DNA of 64,000 nt, from positions 1 through 64,000 of the forward strand of contig NZ_LWCS01000024.1 in assembly GCF_001650495.1 (NCBI RefSeq), read 5' to 3'. This DNA comes from Mycolicibacterium iranicum. Lineage in GTDB: Bacteria; Actinomycetota; Actinomycetes; Mycobacteriales; Mycobacteriaceae. A program made the position numbers and the translations under genes. Within the stretch, counting starts at the first letter, position 1, and each line of letters opens with the position of its first letter. This document shows positions 50,965 through 64,000 of the stretch, piece after piece. The notes beneath the pieces were generated by a model. The model saw only the letters and a list, made by a program, of their open reading frames with translations, did no database searches and had not been told where the DNA came from.

Positions 50965-53885
50965 TGTCCTCTGGCGCACTGCCCGACGGGCGAGTCGCGA
51001 TCCCGTTAAGCTCCCACGCCGACGACCTTGTCGCCGAGGACGCGCGGGCGATACTGGAATTCCATCAGCGCACGAACTGCGCGCCGGATCGCATCGCCGC
51101 CCACGTGGTGGCCACACGGCGGCTTCGCCGCCACCGAACGGTGGTGCGGGCAGGTGGCGCCGGCGAGCTCGCCGAAGCCCTGCGGGCGGTCGCGGACGGC
51201 CGGGAACATCCGCTCGTTGCGCGGTCCTCGCGCCGCGGTACCGGCCGAACCGCGTTCGTGTTCGCGGGCCAGGGCAGCCAGTGGCCGTCGATGGGTGCCG
51301 AGTCCTACGAGCGGCTGCCGGCATACCGTGCCGAAGCAGACCGGCTCGACGCGGCGTTCCGCGCCGCCGGCCTACCCTCACCCCTGCGTTTCCTGACCAG
51401 AGCCGCCGATTCACTGTCTGTGTCTCAGTTCGAACTTCAGAGTTCGCAATTCGTGCACTCGGTCGCGTTGGCGGCGGTGTGGCGCGCCTACGGCGTCCTG
51501 CCCGACCTGACCATCGGTCACAGCCTCGGTGAGGTCGCGGCGGCCTACGTCGCGGCGACCATCACCCTCGGCGACGCCGTCGCTGTTCTGGCGGCACGCT
51601 CCGATGCAATCCAGAGCATCCCCGGAGATCACGGCGTCGCGGTACTCGGCCTGAAATCCGAGGAAGCCGAGGAGGTCATCGCGGCCACCGACGGCTGGCT
51701 GGAGCTTTCAGGTGTCAACTCCTTGGCGACGGTCGCGGTGTCGGGGGAGCGGGCGGCGGTCGAGGCTCTCGTGGCCGCCGTGCGTGGCCGCGGGCAGTTC
51801 GCGCGGCAGCTCGCGATGAGCTTCCCGGCGCACACGACGGCGATGGAAGCCCGGCGCGACAGCTTCGCCGCCGCGCTACCCGACTCGGTGTTCGCGGACT
51901 CGCCCGTGCACTTCATCGGGTCGGCCACCGGAACGGTCGTCGACCCTGGGACGCCGTTCAGAACCTACTGGTATGCGAACCTGCGCAACATGATCCGGTT
52001 CGACCATGCCGTACAGAGCGCGATCCGGGCCGGTGCCGACACCTATATCGAGATGTCTGCTCACCCGTCCCTGCTGATCGCGATCGAGGACGGTCTCGAG
52101 CGCGCCGGTGGCGGGGAAGCTGCCGTCCTGCTCGGATCCGGGCATCGCGATCGGCCGGTCACCGACACGCTCGCGGAGAACATCGCCGCCGCCGCGGCGG
52201 CCGATCCGACCTACCGGTGGGCCGACCTACTCACCGGTGACCTCCCACCGCTGCGAGGGTTCCCCGGGGCGCCGATGCGGGCCGAGCACCTGTGGGCCGC
52301 GGCCGAACCGCTGCCGGCCATCGCGGGCATCACCGTGACCGCCGAAACCTGGCGGCCGCGCCGCGTCACACCGTGGGTCCATCCCAAGACCGTCGCTGTC
52401 GTCGGAATGCGTACTGCAGCAACGCTTGTTGCTGACCTTCGCGACGCCGTGGCGCAACACCCGGGCGCCACACTGACCGCCGCGGCCGGCGCCGAGGTCG
52501 TCATCGCAGTCGCCCCCACATCCGAGCAGTCCGATGTCCTGGCGGCGATCGGGGCGCTGGCGCGCGGCGTCGATCAAGGGATGCTCGACTATGCGGGGTC
52601 GCTGGGACCCCGCTGCCGCGACGTGTGGTTGCTGACCGCGGGCGCAGAGCAGGTCCTCGCGCACGATCCCGTGCCCGACCTCGCGCAGGCTGCGCTGGCC
52701 GCGATGCACCGCAGCATCGGATTCGAGCACCCCGACCAGAACTTCCACCACCTCGATCTGCCGGCAGCCGGTCTCGTACCCGACCTCGCCGCGGCCATTG
52801 ACGTGATGCTCGGCCAGACAGGTGAATTGGCGCTGCGCGGCCCAGACGGACTCTATGCCCGCGCGCTCGGGGACGACGCCCCGCCGGCGCCTCCGTGGCC
52901 GCTGGGTTCCGGTGTCCTCGACAACGTCGTGATCACCGGAGGATCCGGAGCGATCGGACTGACCTACGCCCGGTACCTGGCCGCGCGCGGGGCGAAGCGG
53001 ATGGTGCTGCTGAGCCGCCGCGGTGTCGACCAGTCCAGACTCGGCGGCATCGCCGCCGAGATCGTCGCTCCGGCCTTTGATATCAGCGATCCCGCCCAGC
53101 TTGCGACAGCGGCTTCCCGGCACGCCGAGGGCGAAGCCACGTTGGTCGTGCACGCGGCCGGTACGGCGTCTTTCGCCAACCGCGTCAACATCGTCGGTGC
53201 CGACGTGACCGAGATGGCCGCAGGCAAGATCGCGGGGCTCGACGCGCTGACCGACATCTGGCCGATCCGCCACGATGCACGAATTCTGTTGTGCTCGTCG
53301 GTGACCGGCGTCTGGGGCGGCAAGGGGGTGGGTGGATACGCCGCGGCCAACCGGATGCTCGACGTGATGGCGGCCCGGCTACGCGCAGCGGGCAGGAACT
53401 GCACCGCGGTTCGGTGGGGACTCTGGGAGGGCAGCGGGATCGTCGACGCGGCCGAGATCGCCCGGGTGGAACGTGCCGGCTTGCGTCAGATGAACCCCGA
53501 GGCCGCCGTCGAAACCAGCCTCTACGACTATCCGACCGATCCGCTTGTGCTGTCGGCGGATCCGGACAGGATCCGGATGTTCTTCGGGGGCGACGAGCAA
53601 CTCACCGCCGTCGCTTCCCCGACCGGCGGCACCGGACTGCCGACGGACGCACCCGCCGCGGTGCGCAGCCAGCTTGCGGCCGTCCTCAATGTCGATGCCG
53701 CCGCCCTGGATCTGGACTCGTCACTGTTCGACCTCGGCGTTGACTCCCTGCTCGCGCTGGACCTGCGCAAGCGGCTCAAACGGTTGACGGGACGGACCGT
53801 CCCGCTGGCCTCGTTGCTCGGCGGAATCACCGGCACAGACTTGATCGCCGATCTATCAGAGAAAGTAGATACTGCGAGTGACTGA
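50964..53885 (+). CDS. mbtD: MbtD polyketide synthase (AT-KR-ACP)
   Basis: A 973-residue protein with an acyltransferase ([13 protein letters not shown], nucleophile Ser187 in [10 protein letters not shown]), a ketoreductase ([32 protein letters not shown]) and a carrier domain (Ser928 in [11 protein letters not shown]). It supplies the extender unit, carrier and reduction that MbtC needs. The ATG overlaps the mbtC stop (TGATG). The frame is open far upstream only as a shadow of mbtC. It matches the M. tuberculosis protein of about 1000 residues. Confidence 0.92.
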   Translation: MSSGALPDGRVAIPLSSHADDLVAEDARAILEFHQRTNCAPDRIAAHVVATRRLRRHRTVVRAGGAGELAEALRAVADGREHPLVARSSRRGTGRTAFVFAGQGSQWPSMGAESYERLPAYRAEADRLDAAFRAAGLPSPLRFLTRAADSLSVSQFELQSSQFVHSVALAAVWRAYGVLPDLTIGHSLGEVAAAYVAATITLGDAVAVLAARSDAIQSIPGDHGVAVLGLKSEEAEEVIAATDGWLELSGVNSLATVAVSGERAAVEALVAAVRGRGQFARQLAMSFPAHTTAMEARRDSFAAALPDSVFADSPVHFIGSATGTVVDPGTPFRTYWYANLRNMIRFDHAVQSAIRAGADTYIEMSAHPSLLIAIEDGLERAGGGEAAVLLGSGHRDRPVTDTLAENIAAAAAADPTYRWADLLTGDLPPLRGFPGAPMRAEHLWAAAEPLPAIAGITVTAETWRPRRVTPWVHPKTVAVVGMRTAATLVADLRDAVAQHPGATLTAAAGAEVVIAVAPTSEQSDVLAAIGALARGVDQGMLDYAGSLGPRCRDVWLLTAGAEQVLAHDPVPDLAQAALAAMHRSIGFEHPDQNFHHLDLPAAGLVPDLAAAIDVMLGQTGELALRGPDGLYARALGDDAPPAPPWPLGSGVLDNVVITGGSGAIGLTYARYLAARGAKRMVLLSRRGVDQSRLGGIAAEIVAPAFDISDPAQLATAASRHAEGEATLVVHAAGTASFANRVNIVGADVTEMAAGKIAGLDALTDIWPIRHDARILLCSSVTGVWGGKGVGGYAAANRMLDVMAARLRAAGRNCTAVRWGLWEGSGIVDAAEIARVERAGLRQMNPEAAVETSLYDYPTDPLVLSADPDRIRMFFGGDEQLTAVASPTGGTGLPTDAPAAVRSQLAAVLNVDAAALDLDSSLFDLGVDSLLALDLRKRLKRLTGRTVPLASLLGGITGTDLIADLSEKVDTASD

Positions 53886-56800
53886 CATCGACACGGGTGC
53901 CCAGCTCGACGAGCGGCGCCTCGAACTGCTGCGTCGCAAGCTGCGCGAACGCGGGCTCAGCGCCGCCGCAGGCGACACTGCTGTCGAGGCAGCCGACGCC
54001 CCGGTCGCGCTGACCGAGGGACAGCTGCGAATGTGGTTCGTCCACGCCTCTGATCCCAGCGGCGCGCTGCTCAATGTCAGCCTGTCGTACCGGATCACCG
54101 GCGACGTCGACGTCGCAAGACTCCGCAGTGCGGTGAACGCGGTCGCCCGGCGGCACAGCATCCTGCGTACCACCTACCGCGTCGACGACGCCGCATCCGG
54201 TTTTCCGACACCGAGTGTGCATCCCGATCTGGTGCCGGGTTGGGCTGAGCACGACCTCTCGGAGCTCTCCGAGCGGTCCCGTGAGCTCCGGCTGCAGGTG
54301 CTGGCACAACGCGAGTTCGCCACGCCGTTCGATCTCGGCGCCCAGTCCCCGTTACGGATCACGGTGATACGAACGAGTGCCACCGAACTCGTGATGCTCC
54401 TGGTCGCACATCACATCGCCTGGGACGACGCGTCGTGGAGAGTGTTCTTCGCCGACCTCACCCGTGCCTACTCCGGCGACACCCTCACGCCCGCTTCCTG
54501 GCCGTCTGCCGCCCCGCCGCATTCCTATGAGGAGGACGTCGCCTACTGGCGCGCGGTGATGGCCGATCCGCCCGAGCCACTGGAGCTTCCCGGGCCCACC
54601 GGGTCGGCGATTCCGACGAGCTGGCGTTCGCAGCGCACCACCGTGCATCTGGGTCCCGAGGTCGCCGAACGGGTGATGGCGGCTGCCGACGACGCCGGGG
54701 CGACACCGTACGCGGTGATGCTGGCGGTGTTCGGCGTTCTCGTGCACCGCTACAGCCACGTCGACGACTTCCTGGTGGCGACACCGGTGCTCAGCCGCGG
54801 TGGCGACACCGAGGACGTCATCGGATACTTCGGCAATACGGTCGCGATGCGGCTGCGGCCGAAGTCGGGCATGACGTTCCACGACATGCTCGACCAGACC
54901 AGGGACACCGCGCTCGGCGCCTTCGCCCACCAGCGGGTCGGCCTCGACCGGATGGTCCGTGAACTCAACCCGGACCGCCGTCACGGCGCCGAGCGGATGA
55001 CGCGTGTCAGCTTCGGATTCCGCGGTCCCGACCGGTTCGGCTTCACCCCGCCCGGGGTGACCTGCGAAAGGGCGGAGTTGCGTTCGCATCTGACGCATCT
55101 GCCGTTGGGCGTGATGGTCGAGTTCGACGGCTCGGGGATCGACGTCGAGCTCGAGTACCTCGTGGAGATCATCGAACCGGGTCTGGCCAAGCAGCTCATC
55201 GACCACTACGTGGTGCTGTTGACCAGCGCACTCGAGCATCCCGACGCGCCGCTGAGCGGACTGCAGTTGATGAGTGCCGAGGACACCGCATGGCTGCGCA
55301 AGGTGTCGCATGGCCTCGAATTCACCACTCCCGCATCGACGATCAGCGATCTGGTGCAGGCTCAGGTCGATCGCACGCCCGACGCGACGGCCGTCGTGTA
55401 CGAGGGACGCCACTACACCTACCGAGAGATCAACGAGACCGCCAACCGGGTCGCGCACCGGCTGATCAGCCAGGGCGTCGGTGCGGAGGACCGCGTCGCG
55501 GTTCTGCTCGACAAATCGCCCGAACTGGTCGTGACCGCGTTGGGGGTGCTGAAGGCCGGTGCGGTGTACCTGCCGGTCGATCCCACCTATCCGCAGGACC
55601 GTCTCGACTTCATCCTCGGTGACTGCGACGCGAAAATGATTGTGCGCGACCCTTTCACGGGACTTGATGACTGCCGCGCCGACAATCCCACCGACAGCGA
55701 CCGGGTTCGTCCGGTGCGGCCCGACAACACGGCCTACCTGATCTACACCTCGGGTTCCACCGGCCTGCCGAAGGGCGTACCGGTGCCACATCGTCCTGTC
55801 GCGGAGTATTTCGTCTGGTTCAAGGGGGAGTACCAGGTTGACGCGGGCGACCGGCTGCTGCAGGTCGCCTCGCCCAGCTTCGACGTGTCGATCGCCGAGG
55901 TGTTCGGCACGCTGGCGTGCGGTGCGCGTCTGGTGATCCATCGCCCGGATGGTCTGAACGACATCGGCTACCTCACCGATCTGTTGCGCGACGAAGGCAT
56001 CACGGCGATGCATTTCGTGCCGTCGCTGCTGGGCCTGTTCCTGTCGCTGCCCGGTGTCAATCAGTGGCGGACGCTGCAACGGGTGCCCATCGGCGGCGAA
56101 GCGCTGCCGGGCGAGGTGGCCGACAGATTCCACGCCACCTTCGACGCGTTGCTGCACAACTTCTACGGGCCCACCGAGACCGTCATCAACGCGACGCGCT
56201 TCAAGGTCGAGGGTCGTCAGGGCACCCGGATCGTGCCCATCGGCAAGCCCAAGATCAACACGCAGATCCATATCCTCGACGACGCGCTGCAGCCGGTGCC
56301 GGTCGGCTCGATCGGCGAGATCTACATCGGCGGAACCCATGTGGCCAATGGCTACCACCGCAGGCCCGGCCTGACTGCCGAGCGTTTCGTCGCCGACCCG
56401 TTCCACCCCGGAGCCCGCATGTACCGCTCGGGTGACCTTGCGCGCCGCAACGCAGACGGTGACGTCGAGTTCGTCGGGCGTGCAGACGAACAGGTCAAGA
56501 TCCGCGGTTTCCGGATCGAACTCGGCGACGTGGCGGCCGCGATCACCGTCGACCCGAGTGTCGGACAGGCCGTCGTCGTGGTCAGCGATCTGCCGACGCT
56601 CGGAAAGAGCCTGGTTGCCTACCTCACGCCCGCCGACGGTGCTCTCGTCGACGTCGAGCGGATCAGGGCCCGCGTCAATGCTGCGCTGCCGGAGTACATG
56701 ACCCCGGCCGCGTATGTCGTCGTCGACACCATTCCGATCACCGCCCACGGCAAGATCGACCACGCTGCGCTTCCCGAGCCGGAAGTCCAGGCCATCAACG

Positions 56801-59010
56801 AGTTCCGGGAGCCGTCCGCCGGCACGGAGCAGCAGTTGGCGGCGTTGTTCGCCGACCTGCTGGGCGCCGACCGGGTCGGCGCGGATGACTCGTTCTTCGA
56901 CCTCGGGGGCCATTCGCTGCTGGCGACCAAGTTGGTCGCCGAACTGCGCGCGCGGTTCGGCGTCGACCTCGGAGTTCGCGACATCTTCGACAACGCCACC
57001 GTTGCCCGGCTCGCCGCGCACCTCGACACGATCGCCGTCGTCGACAGCGGCAGCGCGAGGCCCCGGCTCGTGGCCACCCCGCTGGACGGTCCCGCGCCGC
57101 TGTCGTCGTCACAGCTTCGGTCCTGGTTCGGCTATCGCATCGAGGGTCGCAGCCCGATCAACAACATTCCGTTCGCCGCGCGTCTGTCCGGGCCGTGCGA
57201 TGTCGACGCCTTCGTCGCGGCGATCCGCGATGTCGTCGAGCGACATGCCATCCTTCGGACCACCTACCGCGAGATCGACGGCGTGCCCCACCAAATCGTC
57301 AATCCCGCAGCCGATGTGGCAGTGCGGCGCGCGCGGGGTGACGCAGAGGAATGGTTACAGGCCGAACTGGACCGCGAGCGCAAGCACACCTTCGACCTCG
57401 AGAAGGACTGGCCGATCCGGGCCGCCGTGTTGAGTGTCGGAACCGAGAGCGGTGCCGTCGATCCGGCTCCAGAGCACGTGCTCTCGGTGGTCATCCATCA
57501 CATCGCCGGCGATCACTGGTCGGGGAGTGTGCTGTTCACCGACCTCGTGACGGCGTACCGGTCCAGGAAGCACGGGGAGCGCCCCGGATGGGGGCCGCTT
57601 CCGGTGCAGTACACCGACTACGGCGCATGGCAGGCCCAGCTGCTCAGCGACGAAGCGGGGATCGCCGGACCTCAGCGCGGGTACTGGGTTCGCCAGCTCG
57701 ACGGCGCACCGGTGGAAGCGGGCCTGCCCCTTGACTTCCCCCGGCCACGGCTGCCCAGCGGCAAGGGTGATGCCGTCGAGTTCAGCATCGACGACGAGAC
57801 GCGCGACAAGCTGGCAGCGCTTTGTCGCGACCTGGGGATCACCGAGTTCATGCTGCTGCAGGCCGCGGTCGCTGTGGTGCTCCACAAGGCAGGGGGCGGA
57901 TCAGACATCCCGCTCGGCACGCCGGTGGCGGGCCGGTCCGAAGCAGAACTCGAACGGCTCGTCGGCTTCTTCGTCAACTTCGTCGTGCTGCGAAACGATC
58001 TGAGCGGCAACCCGACTCTGCGGGAAGTGCTCAGCCGTGCCCGCGACATGGCGCTGGCGGCCTACTCGAACCAGGACGTGCCGTTCGAGCAGATCGTGGA
58101 AGCCGTCAACCCGCCGCGCACCCTGGCGCGAAATCCTCTGTTCCAGGTCGTCGTTCACGTCCGCGAGCAGCTGCCGCAATCCCAGATGATCGATGCCGAC
58201 ACCCGGTTCACGGTGCTGGAGCCGACCTTCGACATCGCCCAGGCCGATCTGTCGCTGAACTTCCTCGCCGGCGAGACGGGCTACCGCGGCTACCTGATCT
58301 ACCGGCCAGAGCTCTACACCGGGCAGACGATCGAGCGTCTGGCCGGCTGGCTCGGCCGGGTGGTGACAGCGTTCGCCGAGAACCCCGACCTCTCGCTGCG
58401 CGACGTCGACATCGCCTCAGCGCGTGAAAGACAGCGGATCGCCGAGGATTGGAGCCGCGGTGCCCAGGCGCACGTGCTCGACGGCGAGCATCTGCCGGTG
58501 CCGGTGGGTGTGTTCGGTGATCTGTACCTCGGGGGCGGACCGTTCGCCGGAGCCGAGCTTTACCGCACCGGTGACCGCGCCAGGTGGGGTGACGACGGGA
58601 AGCTGGAGATCGTCGCGGACCGTTCCTTCGTCGTCGAGGCGGCACCGGAGCCGGTCGAGTTCGAGCCGCCGCGGACGGAGACCGAGCGAGCGTTGGCCGT
58701 GTTGCTCACCGACCTGCTCGGGGCGCAGGACGTGGGGCGCCACGACGATTTCTTCGGGCTGGGCGGTGACAGCGTGCTCGCCGTGCAGCTGGCCGCGCGG
58801 GCCCGTGACAGCGGGCTGGAGCTGACCGCCCGAATGGTCTTCGAACACCCCGAGGTCGCCGCACTGGCAACCGCGGTGGACTCCGGTGCAGGAGCCGCTG
58901 AGCACCGTGAAGACGTCCACCACGCGCCGATGTCGGCCTCGGGACTGTCCGAGGACGAGCTTGCCGCGTTGACCGCGTCGTGGAGCAACATCGGGGACGC
59001 CGTCCGATGA
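53878..59010 (+). CDS. mbtE: MbtE non-ribosomal peptide synthetase
   Basis: A 1710-residue synthetase: condensation domain ([12 protein letters not shown] at about 177-188), adenylation domain ([42 protein letters not shown]), carrier domain ([12 protein letters not shown], Ser near 1012), second condensation domain ([12 protein letters not shown] at about 1206) and a last carrier domain ([11 protein letters not shown], near 1630). Between the last two lies a shrunken adenylation remnant with only [10 protein letters not shown] and [19 protein letters not shown]. It adds a lysine-derived residue in mycobactin assembly. The GTG start overlaps the mbtD stop by eight bases. Confidence 0.92.
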   Translation: MTDIDTGAQLDERRLELLRRKLRERGLSAAAGDTAVEAADAPVALTEGQLRMWFVHASDPSGALLNVSLSYRITGDVDVARLRSAVNAVARRHSILRTTYRVDDAASGFPTPSVHPDLVPGWAEHDLSELSERSRELRLQVLAQREFATPFDLGAQSPLRITVIRTSATELVMLLVAHHIAWDDASWRVFFADLTRAYSGDTLTPASWPSAAPPHSYEEDVAYWRAVMADPPEPLELPGPTGSAIPTSWRSQRTTVHLGPEVAERVMAAADDAGATPYAVMLAVFGVLVHRYSHVDDFLVATPVLSRGGDTEDVIGYFGNTVAMRLRPKSGMTFHDMLDQTRDTALGAFAHQRVGLDRMVRELNPDRRHGAERMTRVSFGFRGPDRFGFTPPGVTCERAELRSHLTHLPLGVMVEFDGSGIDVELEYLVEIIEPGLAKQLIDHYVVLLTSALEHPDAPLSGLQLMSAEDTAWLRKVSHGLEFTTPASTISDLVQAQVDRTPDATAVVYEGRHYTYREINETANRVAHRLISQGVGAEDRVAVLLDKSPELVVTALGVLKAGAVYLPVDPTYPQDRLDFILGDCDAKMIVRDPFTGLDDCRADNPTDSDRVRPVRPDNTAYLIYTSGSTGLPKGVPVPHRPVAEYFVWFKGEYQVDAGDRLLQVASPSFDVSIAEVFGTLACGARLVIHRPDGLNDIGYLTDLLRDEGITAMHFVPSLLGLFLSLPGVNQWRTLQRVPIGGEALPGEVADRFHATFDALLHNFYGPTETVINATRFKVEGRQGTRIVPIGKPKINTQIHILDDALQPVPVGSIGEIYIGGTHVANGYHRRPGLTAERFVADPFHPGARMYRSGDLARRNADGDVEFVGRADEQVKIRGFRIELGDVAAAITVDPSVGQAVVVVSDLPTLGKSLVAYLTPADGALVDVERIRARVNAALPEYMTPAAYVVVDTIPITAHGKIDHAALPEPEVQAINEFREPSAGTEQQLAALFADLLGADRVGADDSFFDLGGHSLLATKLVAELRARFGVDLGVRDIFDNATVARLAAHLDTIAVVDSGSARPRLVATPLDGPAPLSSSQLRSWFGYRIEGRSPINNIPFAARLSGPCDVDAFVAAIRDVVERHAILRTTYREIDGVPHQIVNPAADVAVRRARGDAEEWLQAELDRERKHTFDLEKDWPIRAAVLSVGTESGAVDPAPEHVLSVVIHHIAGDHWSGSVLFTDLVTAYRSRKHGERPGWGPLPVQYTDYGAWQAQLLSDEAGIAGPQRGYWVRQLDGAPVEAGLPLDFPRPRLPSGKGDAVEFSIDDETRDKLAALCRDLGITEFMLLQAAVAVVLHKAGGGSDIPLGTPVAGRSEAELERLVGFFVNFVVLRNDLSGNPTLREVLSRARDMALAAYSNQDVPFEQIVEAVNPPRTLARNPLFQVVVHVREQLPQSQMIDADTRFTVLEPTFDIAQADLSLNFLAGETGYRGYLIYRPELYTGQTIERLAGWLGRVVTAFAENPDLSLRDVDIASARERQRIAEDWSRGAQAHVLDGEHLPVPVGVFGDLYLGGGPFAGAELYRTGDRARWGDDGKLEIVADRSFVVEAAPEPVEFEPPRTETERALAVLLTDLLGAQDVGRHDDFFGLGGDSVLAVQLAARARDSGLELTARMVFEHPEVAALATAVDSGAGAAEHREDVHHAPMSASGLSEDELAALTASWSNIGDAVR

Positions 59011-59020
59011 AGGCTGCTCC

Positions 59021-62000
59021 GTGACCCGAGCCGAGCCCAGAGCCGACCAGCCGGCCATCGAGGACGTCCTGGCTCTGAGCCCGCTGCAGCAGGGCCTGTT
59101 CTCGATGGCGGCGCTGACCGATGACGGCGATTCGGTCGACCCCTACATCATCGCGATGGCGGCCGATGCGGTCGGCGCGGTCGACGTCGACCTGCTGCGC
59201 GAATGCGCCGCGCTGCTGCTCGTGCGGCACGCCAACCTGCGCGCCAGCTTCGTGCAGGGCAACCTGAGTCGAGCCGTGCAAGTGGTGCCCACGCACGTCG
59301 AGCTTCCGTGGCAACATGTCACCGCCGGCTCCGACGATGAGCTTCGCGACATCGAGACAGCCGAGCGCACAAGGCCTTTCGATCTCTCTCGGGGCCCTGT
59401 CATCCGGTTTCTGCTCATCGAGACGCCGCAGCGGTGGCGCTTCATCGTCACCGCCCATCACATCCTGATCGACGGCTGGTCGCTGCCGCTGTTCATGGGT
59501 GAACTGCTCACCTTGTATCGGGCGCACGGTGATACCGCCGCGCTGCCCGAGCCGCCGCGGCCCTATCGCGACTACATCGGCTGGCTTGCCGGTGTCGACC
59601 ATGAGGTGAGCCGCGAGAAGTGGCGCAACCACCTGGCCGGTGTGCAGGCCCCGACACTGCTGACCCCGGCCCTCACTGCGACGGCACCCACCGGCCGCCC
59701 GCAGCTGACCGAGGTGAAGCTCGACGCGCACGCCACAGCTGCGCTGGCCGAGTCCGCCAGGAGCCGCGGCGTCACCGTCAACACTCTCATCCAGATGGCA
59801 TGGGCCAACGTGCTGTCGGTGATCACCGATCGGCGGGACGTGACATTCGGGGTGACCGTGTCGGGTCGGCCCGGTGAACTGGCCGGCGTGGAACGGATGG
59901 TCGGCCTGTTCATCAACACGGTGCCCCTGCGGGTGCGGCTCTACCCCAATGTGACCGTCCGCGAGCAGTGCCTGGGACTGCAGCGGGAGGCCGCGATCCT
60001 GCGCGAGCACAGCTACCTCGGCCACTCGGAACTGCGTGCGCTCGCCGGCGTCGGCGAGTTGTTCGACACCCTGCTGGTGTACGAGAACTTTCCGCCAGGC
60101 GGCCTCGTCGGGCGCACCGAATTCGAGGCCAACGGTGCGATATTCACGCCGTCGGCGCTGGAGAGTCTGTCGCACTTCCCGGTCACGATCGCCGCGCACC
60201 TCGCCGGTGACGAGCTGACGGTCTTCGTCGAGGTGATCGACGGTGCGCTCGGACAGCTGCGACCCGAGGAGTTGGGTTGGCGGGTGCTGCATGCCGCGCA
60301 GCGTTTGATCACTTGCTGGGACAGGCCGCTGCGCGACGTCGGCGTCCTGCTGCCCGCAGAGGCAGCGGCGCCGAGGTCACGGGTCGCAGAGTTGCCGTTC
60401 ACCAACGGGATTCACGCCCGGTTCACCGAGACCGCGGGCAGCAGGCTCGGTTCGGTGGCGCTGACCTGGAGCACCGGGTCCCTCACCTACCGTGAGCTCG
60501 ACGAGGCGGCTGACCGCGTGGCCTCCGCGCTGCTCGCCGCCGGCGTGACGGCAGAGACCCCTGTTGCCGTCAAGCTCCGGCGCGGGCCGGATTACGTCGT
60601 CGCGATGTTCGGTGTGCTCAAGGCGGGCGGGGTGATCGTGCCGCTGGACCCCGGTATGCCGACCGAGCGGATCAGCGACATCCTCGACCAGTCGGGTGCG
60701 CGCCTGCTGATCGACGACGCGTACCTGGCGTCACTTCCCGCCGAAACCGGGCCGAACTATCGCCCCGCCAGCGTCCCGCCGGAGCAGGCCGCCTACATCG
60801 TGTTCACCTCCGGCACGACGGGCCGGCCCAAGGGGGTGATCGGGACTCACGGCGCCGTCCTGGCCTACGCCGAGGACCATGCCGCGCACGTCCTGCGCCC
60901 CGCCTCGGCGAGGATCGGCCGCCCGCTGCGCGTCGGCCACGCCTGGTCGTTCACGTTCGACGCCGCCTGGCAACCGCTGGCCGCGCTGCTCGACGGCCAC
61001 TGCGTGCACCTCGTCGGCGACGAATCACAGCGTGACGCAGAGGCTTTGGTGCACACGATCGGCCGGTTCGGGATCGACCTGCTCGACACCACGCCGTCGA
61101 TGTTCGCCCAGTTGTACAACGTCGGGCTGCTGACCACCGTCCCGCTCGCCGTGCTGGCACTGGGCGGCGAGGCGGTGAGCGCGTCGACATGGCAGCTGAT
61201 CGGCGACGAATGCGCCCGCACCGGAATGTCGGCGTTCAACTGTTACGGGCCGACGGAGACCACGGTGGAGGCGGTGGTAGCGCCCATCGACGGCTATCCG
61301 CGTCCATCGATCGGCGAGCCGACCCAGACCACCCGCGCCTACGTCCTCGACGCGTGGCTTCGTGCCGTCCCGGACGGTGTGACGGGGGAGCTGTATTTGT
61401 CCGGCGGTCAGCTCACGCGCGGCTATCTCAACCGAGCGGCTGAAACGGCAAGGCGTTTTGTCGCCGACCCCTTCGCGGCCGGCGAGCGGATGTACCGCAC
61501 CGGCGATGTGGTGCGACGCGGCGCCGACGGCGGACTACAGTTCCTGGGCCGCGTCGACAATCAGGTCAAGATCCGCGGATTCCGTGTCGAGCCGGGTGAG
61601 ATCGCCGCGGTACTGTGCGCCCATCCGGATGTCTCCGATGCGCATGTGTCCGTCGAGCACCGGGATCGACACGCCCGGCTGACGGCCTACGTCGCCGGTG
61701 GTGCGCACCCACCTGATGCGGCCGAACTGCGTTCACTGATGACGAAGCAGTTGCCGCACTACATGATTCCGCAGCGGATCGTGATCGTGACCGAACTTCC
61801 CCTGACCGCGCACGGCAAGATAGACGACGCCGCGCTGACCACCGTGGCCCACGACGCCTCGCCGTCGGTCGCCCCCGAGACGCCCACGGAGACAGCGTTG
61901 GTCGACCTCTTGGCCGAGGTGCTCGACGACGAGCGGATCGGGGTGACGACGGACTTTTTGGAGATGGGGCTCGACAGTATCGTAGCGTTGACGCTGGTAC

Positions 62001-63490
62001 AGGCCGCCCGTCGCCGCGGTCTGCAGATGCGCGCCCGTCTCATGCTGGAGTGCAACAACATTCGTCAGCTAGCCGCTGCCATCGACGCCGGCGATCGCCA
62101 CCCTCCACCCGCTGCGGTGTCTGCCGAGCGCTTCGGGGAGGTGGCGCCCGCCCCGATCGTGGCGTGGATGTACGAGTGCGGCAACTTCCGCCGCTTCACC
62201 CAGAACGTGCTGATCGCGCTACCTGCCGACATCACCGAACGCCGACTCGTGCAAGTCCTGCAGGCGCTGCTGGACCGCCACGACATGCTGCGCTCAACAC
62301 TCGAGGTTCGGGGGCTGCGCACCCGGCCGCCCGGAGCGGTGCGGGTGCAGGACATGCTCGTGACCGTCGACGCGTCCGCGCACGCCGCCATACCTGGCGA
62401 AGTGGCTGCTGCGCTGGACCGAATTGATCCCAGCGCAGGGTCGATGATCCAGGCGGTGTGGTTCCGGCAGGGTCCGCCGGTCCTGATGCTGTGTGTGCAC
62501 CACCTCGCCACCGATGTGGTGTCGTGGTACGTCATCCTCAACGCGCTGGCCGAGATCGACCGCGAGATCGGAGCGGGACGCACCACCGATCCGGCGGCCG
62601 AGTACACCACGTACCGGCAATGGACTCGGATGCTGCACGAACGCAGCCGATCCGACGAAGTCGCCGTACAGGCCGACTACTGGGCCGAAACGCTCGCTGC
62701 ACCGGACCCCTTGCTGGGCAGCCGTTTTCCCGATCCGCACCGTGACACGTGGGCGTCACTGACGCTGACCGACGTCGTCACCGACCCGGTCACCACCCGC
62801 CAGATCCTGGACCGCCTCGACAGCGCGGGTATCGAGATGCGTGACTTCCTGCTCACTGCATTGTCATTGACGCTGGCGTCCTGGCGGATCGAACGCGCGC
62901 AGCCGGCCCACCACGGTGCGCTCGTGGCCCTCGAAAGCCACGGCCGCGAGGACAACCTCTTCGACCACGTCGACACGTCGGCCACCGTCGGGTGGTTCAC
63001 CTCGGTCTATCCCGTACGGCTGGGGGCTGGGGAGGCGGCAGCGCACGTCGACACTATCGATCCCGCCGCAGCGCGCACTCTGATGAGTGCCGTGGCCGAT
63101 CATGTTGCGGCCGTGCCCAATCGAGGTCTCGACTACGGGCTGCTGCGCTACACGCGCTCCGATCAGCGGCTGGTCGATCTGCCCCACCCTCAGGTCGAGT
63201 TCAACTACATCGGTCGCCACGATCTCAGCCGGGACGGTGCCGCCTCGGACTGGTCGCTGATCACCGAAGGCGACCTCAATGCGCACATGCCGGCGGCGGC
63301 CGAGCCCGACCTGCCGCTGCGCTACACATTCGACGTCATCTGCGTTGTCGCCGCTGGCGACGGCACCTCCCGCGGGCCGCACCTGCGGACCAGCTGGCGG
63401 TGGAGCCCCCTGCTGTCGACTGCGGATGAGGTCGACCGGCTCACCGGCCTCTGGCGTCAAGCCGTCACTGTCCTGGGAGAAGCGCTGTGA
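59021..63490 (+). CDS. mbtF: MbtF non-ribosomal peptide synthetase (terminal lysine module)
   Basis: A 1489-residue synthetase: condensation domain ([16 protein letters not shown]), adenylation domain ([47 protein letters not shown]), carrier domain ([11 protein letters not shown], Ser near 985) and a C-terminal condensation/epimerisation-like domain ([16 protein letters not shown] at about 1160, and [10 protein letters not shown]). It adds the last lysine-derived unit, which cyclises on release. The GTG start lies 10 bases after mbtE, and mbtG overlaps the end. Confidence 0.92.
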   Translation: MTRAEPRADQPAIEDVLALSPLQQGLFSMAALTDDGDSVDPYIIAMAADAVGAVDVDLLRECAALLLVRHANLRASFVQGNLSRAVQVVPTHVELPWQHVTAGSDDELRDIETAERTRPFDLSRGPVIRFLLIETPQRWRFIVTAHHILIDGWSLPLFMGELLTLYRAHGDTAALPEPPRPYRDYIGWLAGVDHEVSREKWRNHLAGVQAPTLLTPALTATAPTGRPQLTEVKLDAHATAALAESARSRGVTVNTLIQMAWANVLSVITDRRDVTFGVTVSGRPGELAGVERMVGLFINTVPLRVRLYPNVTVREQCLGLQREAAILREHSYLGHSELRALAGVGELFDTLLVYENFPPGGLVGRTEFEANGAIFTPSALESLSHFPVTIAAHLAGDELTVFVEVIDGALGQLRPEELGWRVLHAAQRLITCWDRPLRDVGVLLPAEAAAPRSRVAELPFTNGIHARFTETAGSRLGSVALTWSTGSLTYRELDEAADRVASALLAAGVTAETPVAVKLRRGPDYVVAMFGVLKAGGVIVPLDPGMPTERISDILDQSGARLLIDDAYLASLPAETGPNYRPASVPPEQAAYIVFTSGTTGRPKGVIGTHGAVLAYAEDHAAHVLRPASARIGRPLRVGHAWSFTFDAAWQPLAALLDGHCVHLVGDESQRDAEALVHTIGRFGIDLLDTTPSMFAQLYNVGLLTTVPLAVLALGGEAVSASTWQLIGDECARTGMSAFNCYGPTETTVEAVVAPIDGYPRPSIGEPTQTTRAYVLDAWLRAVPDGVTGELYLSGGQLTRGYLNRAAETARRFVADPFAAGERMYRTGDVVRRGADGGLQFLGRVDNQVKIRGFRVEPGEIAAVLCAHPDVSDAHVSVEHRDRHARLTAYVAGGAHPPDAAELRSLMTKQLPHYMIPQRIVIVTELPLTAHGKIDDAALTTVAHDASPSVAPETPTETALVDLLAEVLDDERIGVTTDFLEMGLDSIVALTLVQAARRRGLQMRARLMLECNNIRQLAAAIDAGDRHPPPAAVSAERFGEVAPAPIVAWMYECGNFRRFTQNVLIALPADITERRLVQVLQALLDRHDMLRSTLEVRGLRTRPPGAVRVQDMLVTVDASAHAAIPGEVAAALDRIDPSAGSMIQAVWFRQGPPVLMLCVHHLATDVVSWYVILNALAEIDREIGAGRTTDPAAEYTTYRQWTRMLHERSRSDEVAVQADYWAETLAAPDPLLGSRFPDPHRDTWASLTLTDVVTDPVTTRQILDRLDSAGIEMRDFLLTALSLTLASWRIERAQPAHHGALVALESHGREDNLFDHVDTSATVGWFTSVYPVRLGAGEAAAHVDTIDPAAARTLMSAVADHVAAVPNRGLDYGLLRYTRSDQRLVDLPHPQVEFNYIGRHDLSRDGAASDWSLITEGDLNAHMPAAAEPDLPLRYTFDVICVVAAGDGTSRGPHLRTSWRWSPLLSTADEVDRLTGLWRQAVTVLGEAL

Positions 63491-64000
63491 CACCTGGGCC
63501 CACACCCACTCTCGCGGTCGTCGGCGCCGGACCCAAGGCGATCGCCGTGGCCGCCAAAGCCGCCGAACTCCGCCACATGGGTGTCAGCGCGCCCGAGGTG
63601 GTGGCCGTCGAACGCAGCACCGTCGGTGCCAACTGGCAGGCGGCCGGGGGCTGGACCGACGGCCAGCACCGGCTGGGCACCAGCCCGGAGAAGGACGTCG
63701 GATTCCCGTACCGCTCCTCGCTGGTTCCGCGCCGCAACGCCGAGCTGGACGAGCGGATGATGCGTCACAGCTGGCAGTCCTACCTGATCGCCAGCGCGCA
63801 GTTCGCCGAATGGATCGACCGCGGGCGCCCCTCGCCGACGCACTGGGGCTGGAGCCGGTATCTGCGGTGGGTCGCCGACAACGTCGGCATGTCGGTGATC
63901 CACGGTGAGGTACTCCGGATTTCGGTCGAGGACAACCGTTGGGCGCTGATCACCCCGGAGCGGACCGTCCATGCCGACGGCGTCATGATCACCGGACCGG
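63487..64000 (+). CDS. mbtG: MbtG lysine N-monooxygenase, N-terminal part
   Basis: The first 171 codons of a flavin-dependent lysine N6-hydroxylase, cut by the window end. The FAD motif is at the start ([20 protein letters not shown]), followed by [20 protein letters not shown] and [12 protein letters not shown], as in MbtG. It makes the N-hydroxylysine groups that bind iron. The GTG overlaps the mbtF stop (GTGA). Confidence 0.92.
   Translation, partial: MTPGPTPTLAVVGAGPKAIAVAAKAAELRHMGVSAPEVVAVERSTVGANWQAAGGWTDGQHRLGTSPEKDVGFPYRSSLVPRRNAELDERMMRHSWQSYLIASAQFAEWIDRGRPSPTHWGWSRYLRWVADNVGMSVIHGEVLRISVEDNRWALITPERTVHADGVMITGP

Noticed and set aside
54352..57021. A long open frame (about 890 codons) antisense to mbtE
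   Set aside because: It follows the codon-position GC pattern of the sense gene, has low-complexity Arg/Gly/His/Asp content and no recognisable domain.
58706..60292. A 528-codon open frame antisense to mbtE and mbtF
   Set aside because: Same reasoning: shadow of two well-supported synthetase genes.

Overview
The window is high-GC actinobacterial DNA from a mycobacterium, most likely a fast-growing Mycolicibacterium-type species. The evidence is the mycobactin genes mbtA-mbtG, gene order like the M. tuberculosis Rv2383-Rv2402 region (trehalase, subI-cysT-cysW-cysA, che1-cysH-sirA, hemW, mbtA/mbtB), IdeR-type iron boxes, leaderless starts and dense ATGA/GTGA stop-start overlaps. I saw no tRNA, rRNA, insertion sequence or CRISPR array.

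Layout. (1) 1-1478, minus: GntR regulator, two-cluster ferredoxin and a cut-off solute-binding lipoprotein. (2) 1809-3805, minus: winged-helix regulator, TerC-family membrane protein, CBS-BON protein. (3) 3941-9273, plus: inorganic carbon operon of dabB, dabA, a PII-like protein, a beta-carbonic-anhydrase-like protein with an altered active site, and a small membrane protein. (4) 9481-10979: two lipoproteins related to the PknH sensor domain. (5) 10992-14146: TetR regulator with a two-site operator, a divergent luciferase-like oxidoreductase, a broken Eis-like acetyltransferase and an SsuD-like monooxygenase. (6) 14146-17189, minus: MetNI-type importer with its binding protein, a structured leader and an ANTAR protein. 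(7) 17259-19675: GH15 trehalase and two tiny membrane proteins. (8) 19694-25564, plus: sulfate uptake operon with two near-identical cysA genes around a TSUP exporter. (9) 25626-30506, minus: amidase and che1-cysH-sirA. (10) 30598-33068: hemW, an oxidoreductase, an NTF2-fold protein. (11) 33163-38418: an iron-boxed iterative polyketide synthase of the 6-methylsalicylic acid synthase (6-MSAS) type. (12) 38419-43502: a SARP/FHA regulator and a receptor Ser/Thr kinase flanked by two secreted-protein genes that share an 11-bp tandem promoter repeat. (13) 43513-64000: mbtA (minus) and mbtB-T-C-D-E-F-G (plus) under iron boxes.

How the genes fit together. Sulfate enters through SubI-CysTWA; CysH reduces APS and SirA reduces sulfite using sirohaem finished by Che1. 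Both the subI and the sirA transcripts begin with a leaderless short reading frame ending in a cysteine run, followed by a helix that covers the Shine-Dalgarno sequence of the first enzyme gene. This is the arrangement of mycobacterial cysteine-responsive attenuators. The binding-protein and monooxygenase genes nearby probably feed organic sulfur into the same pool.

The most notable system is at 33163-38393. Where related mycobacteria carry mbtI (salicylate synthase) between hemW and mbtA, this genome has a 6-MSAS-type synthase with its own iron box. No mbtI is seen in the window. The simplest reading is that the siderophore made here is capped with 6-methylsalicylate, as known for mycobactin P, with MbtA activating that acid.
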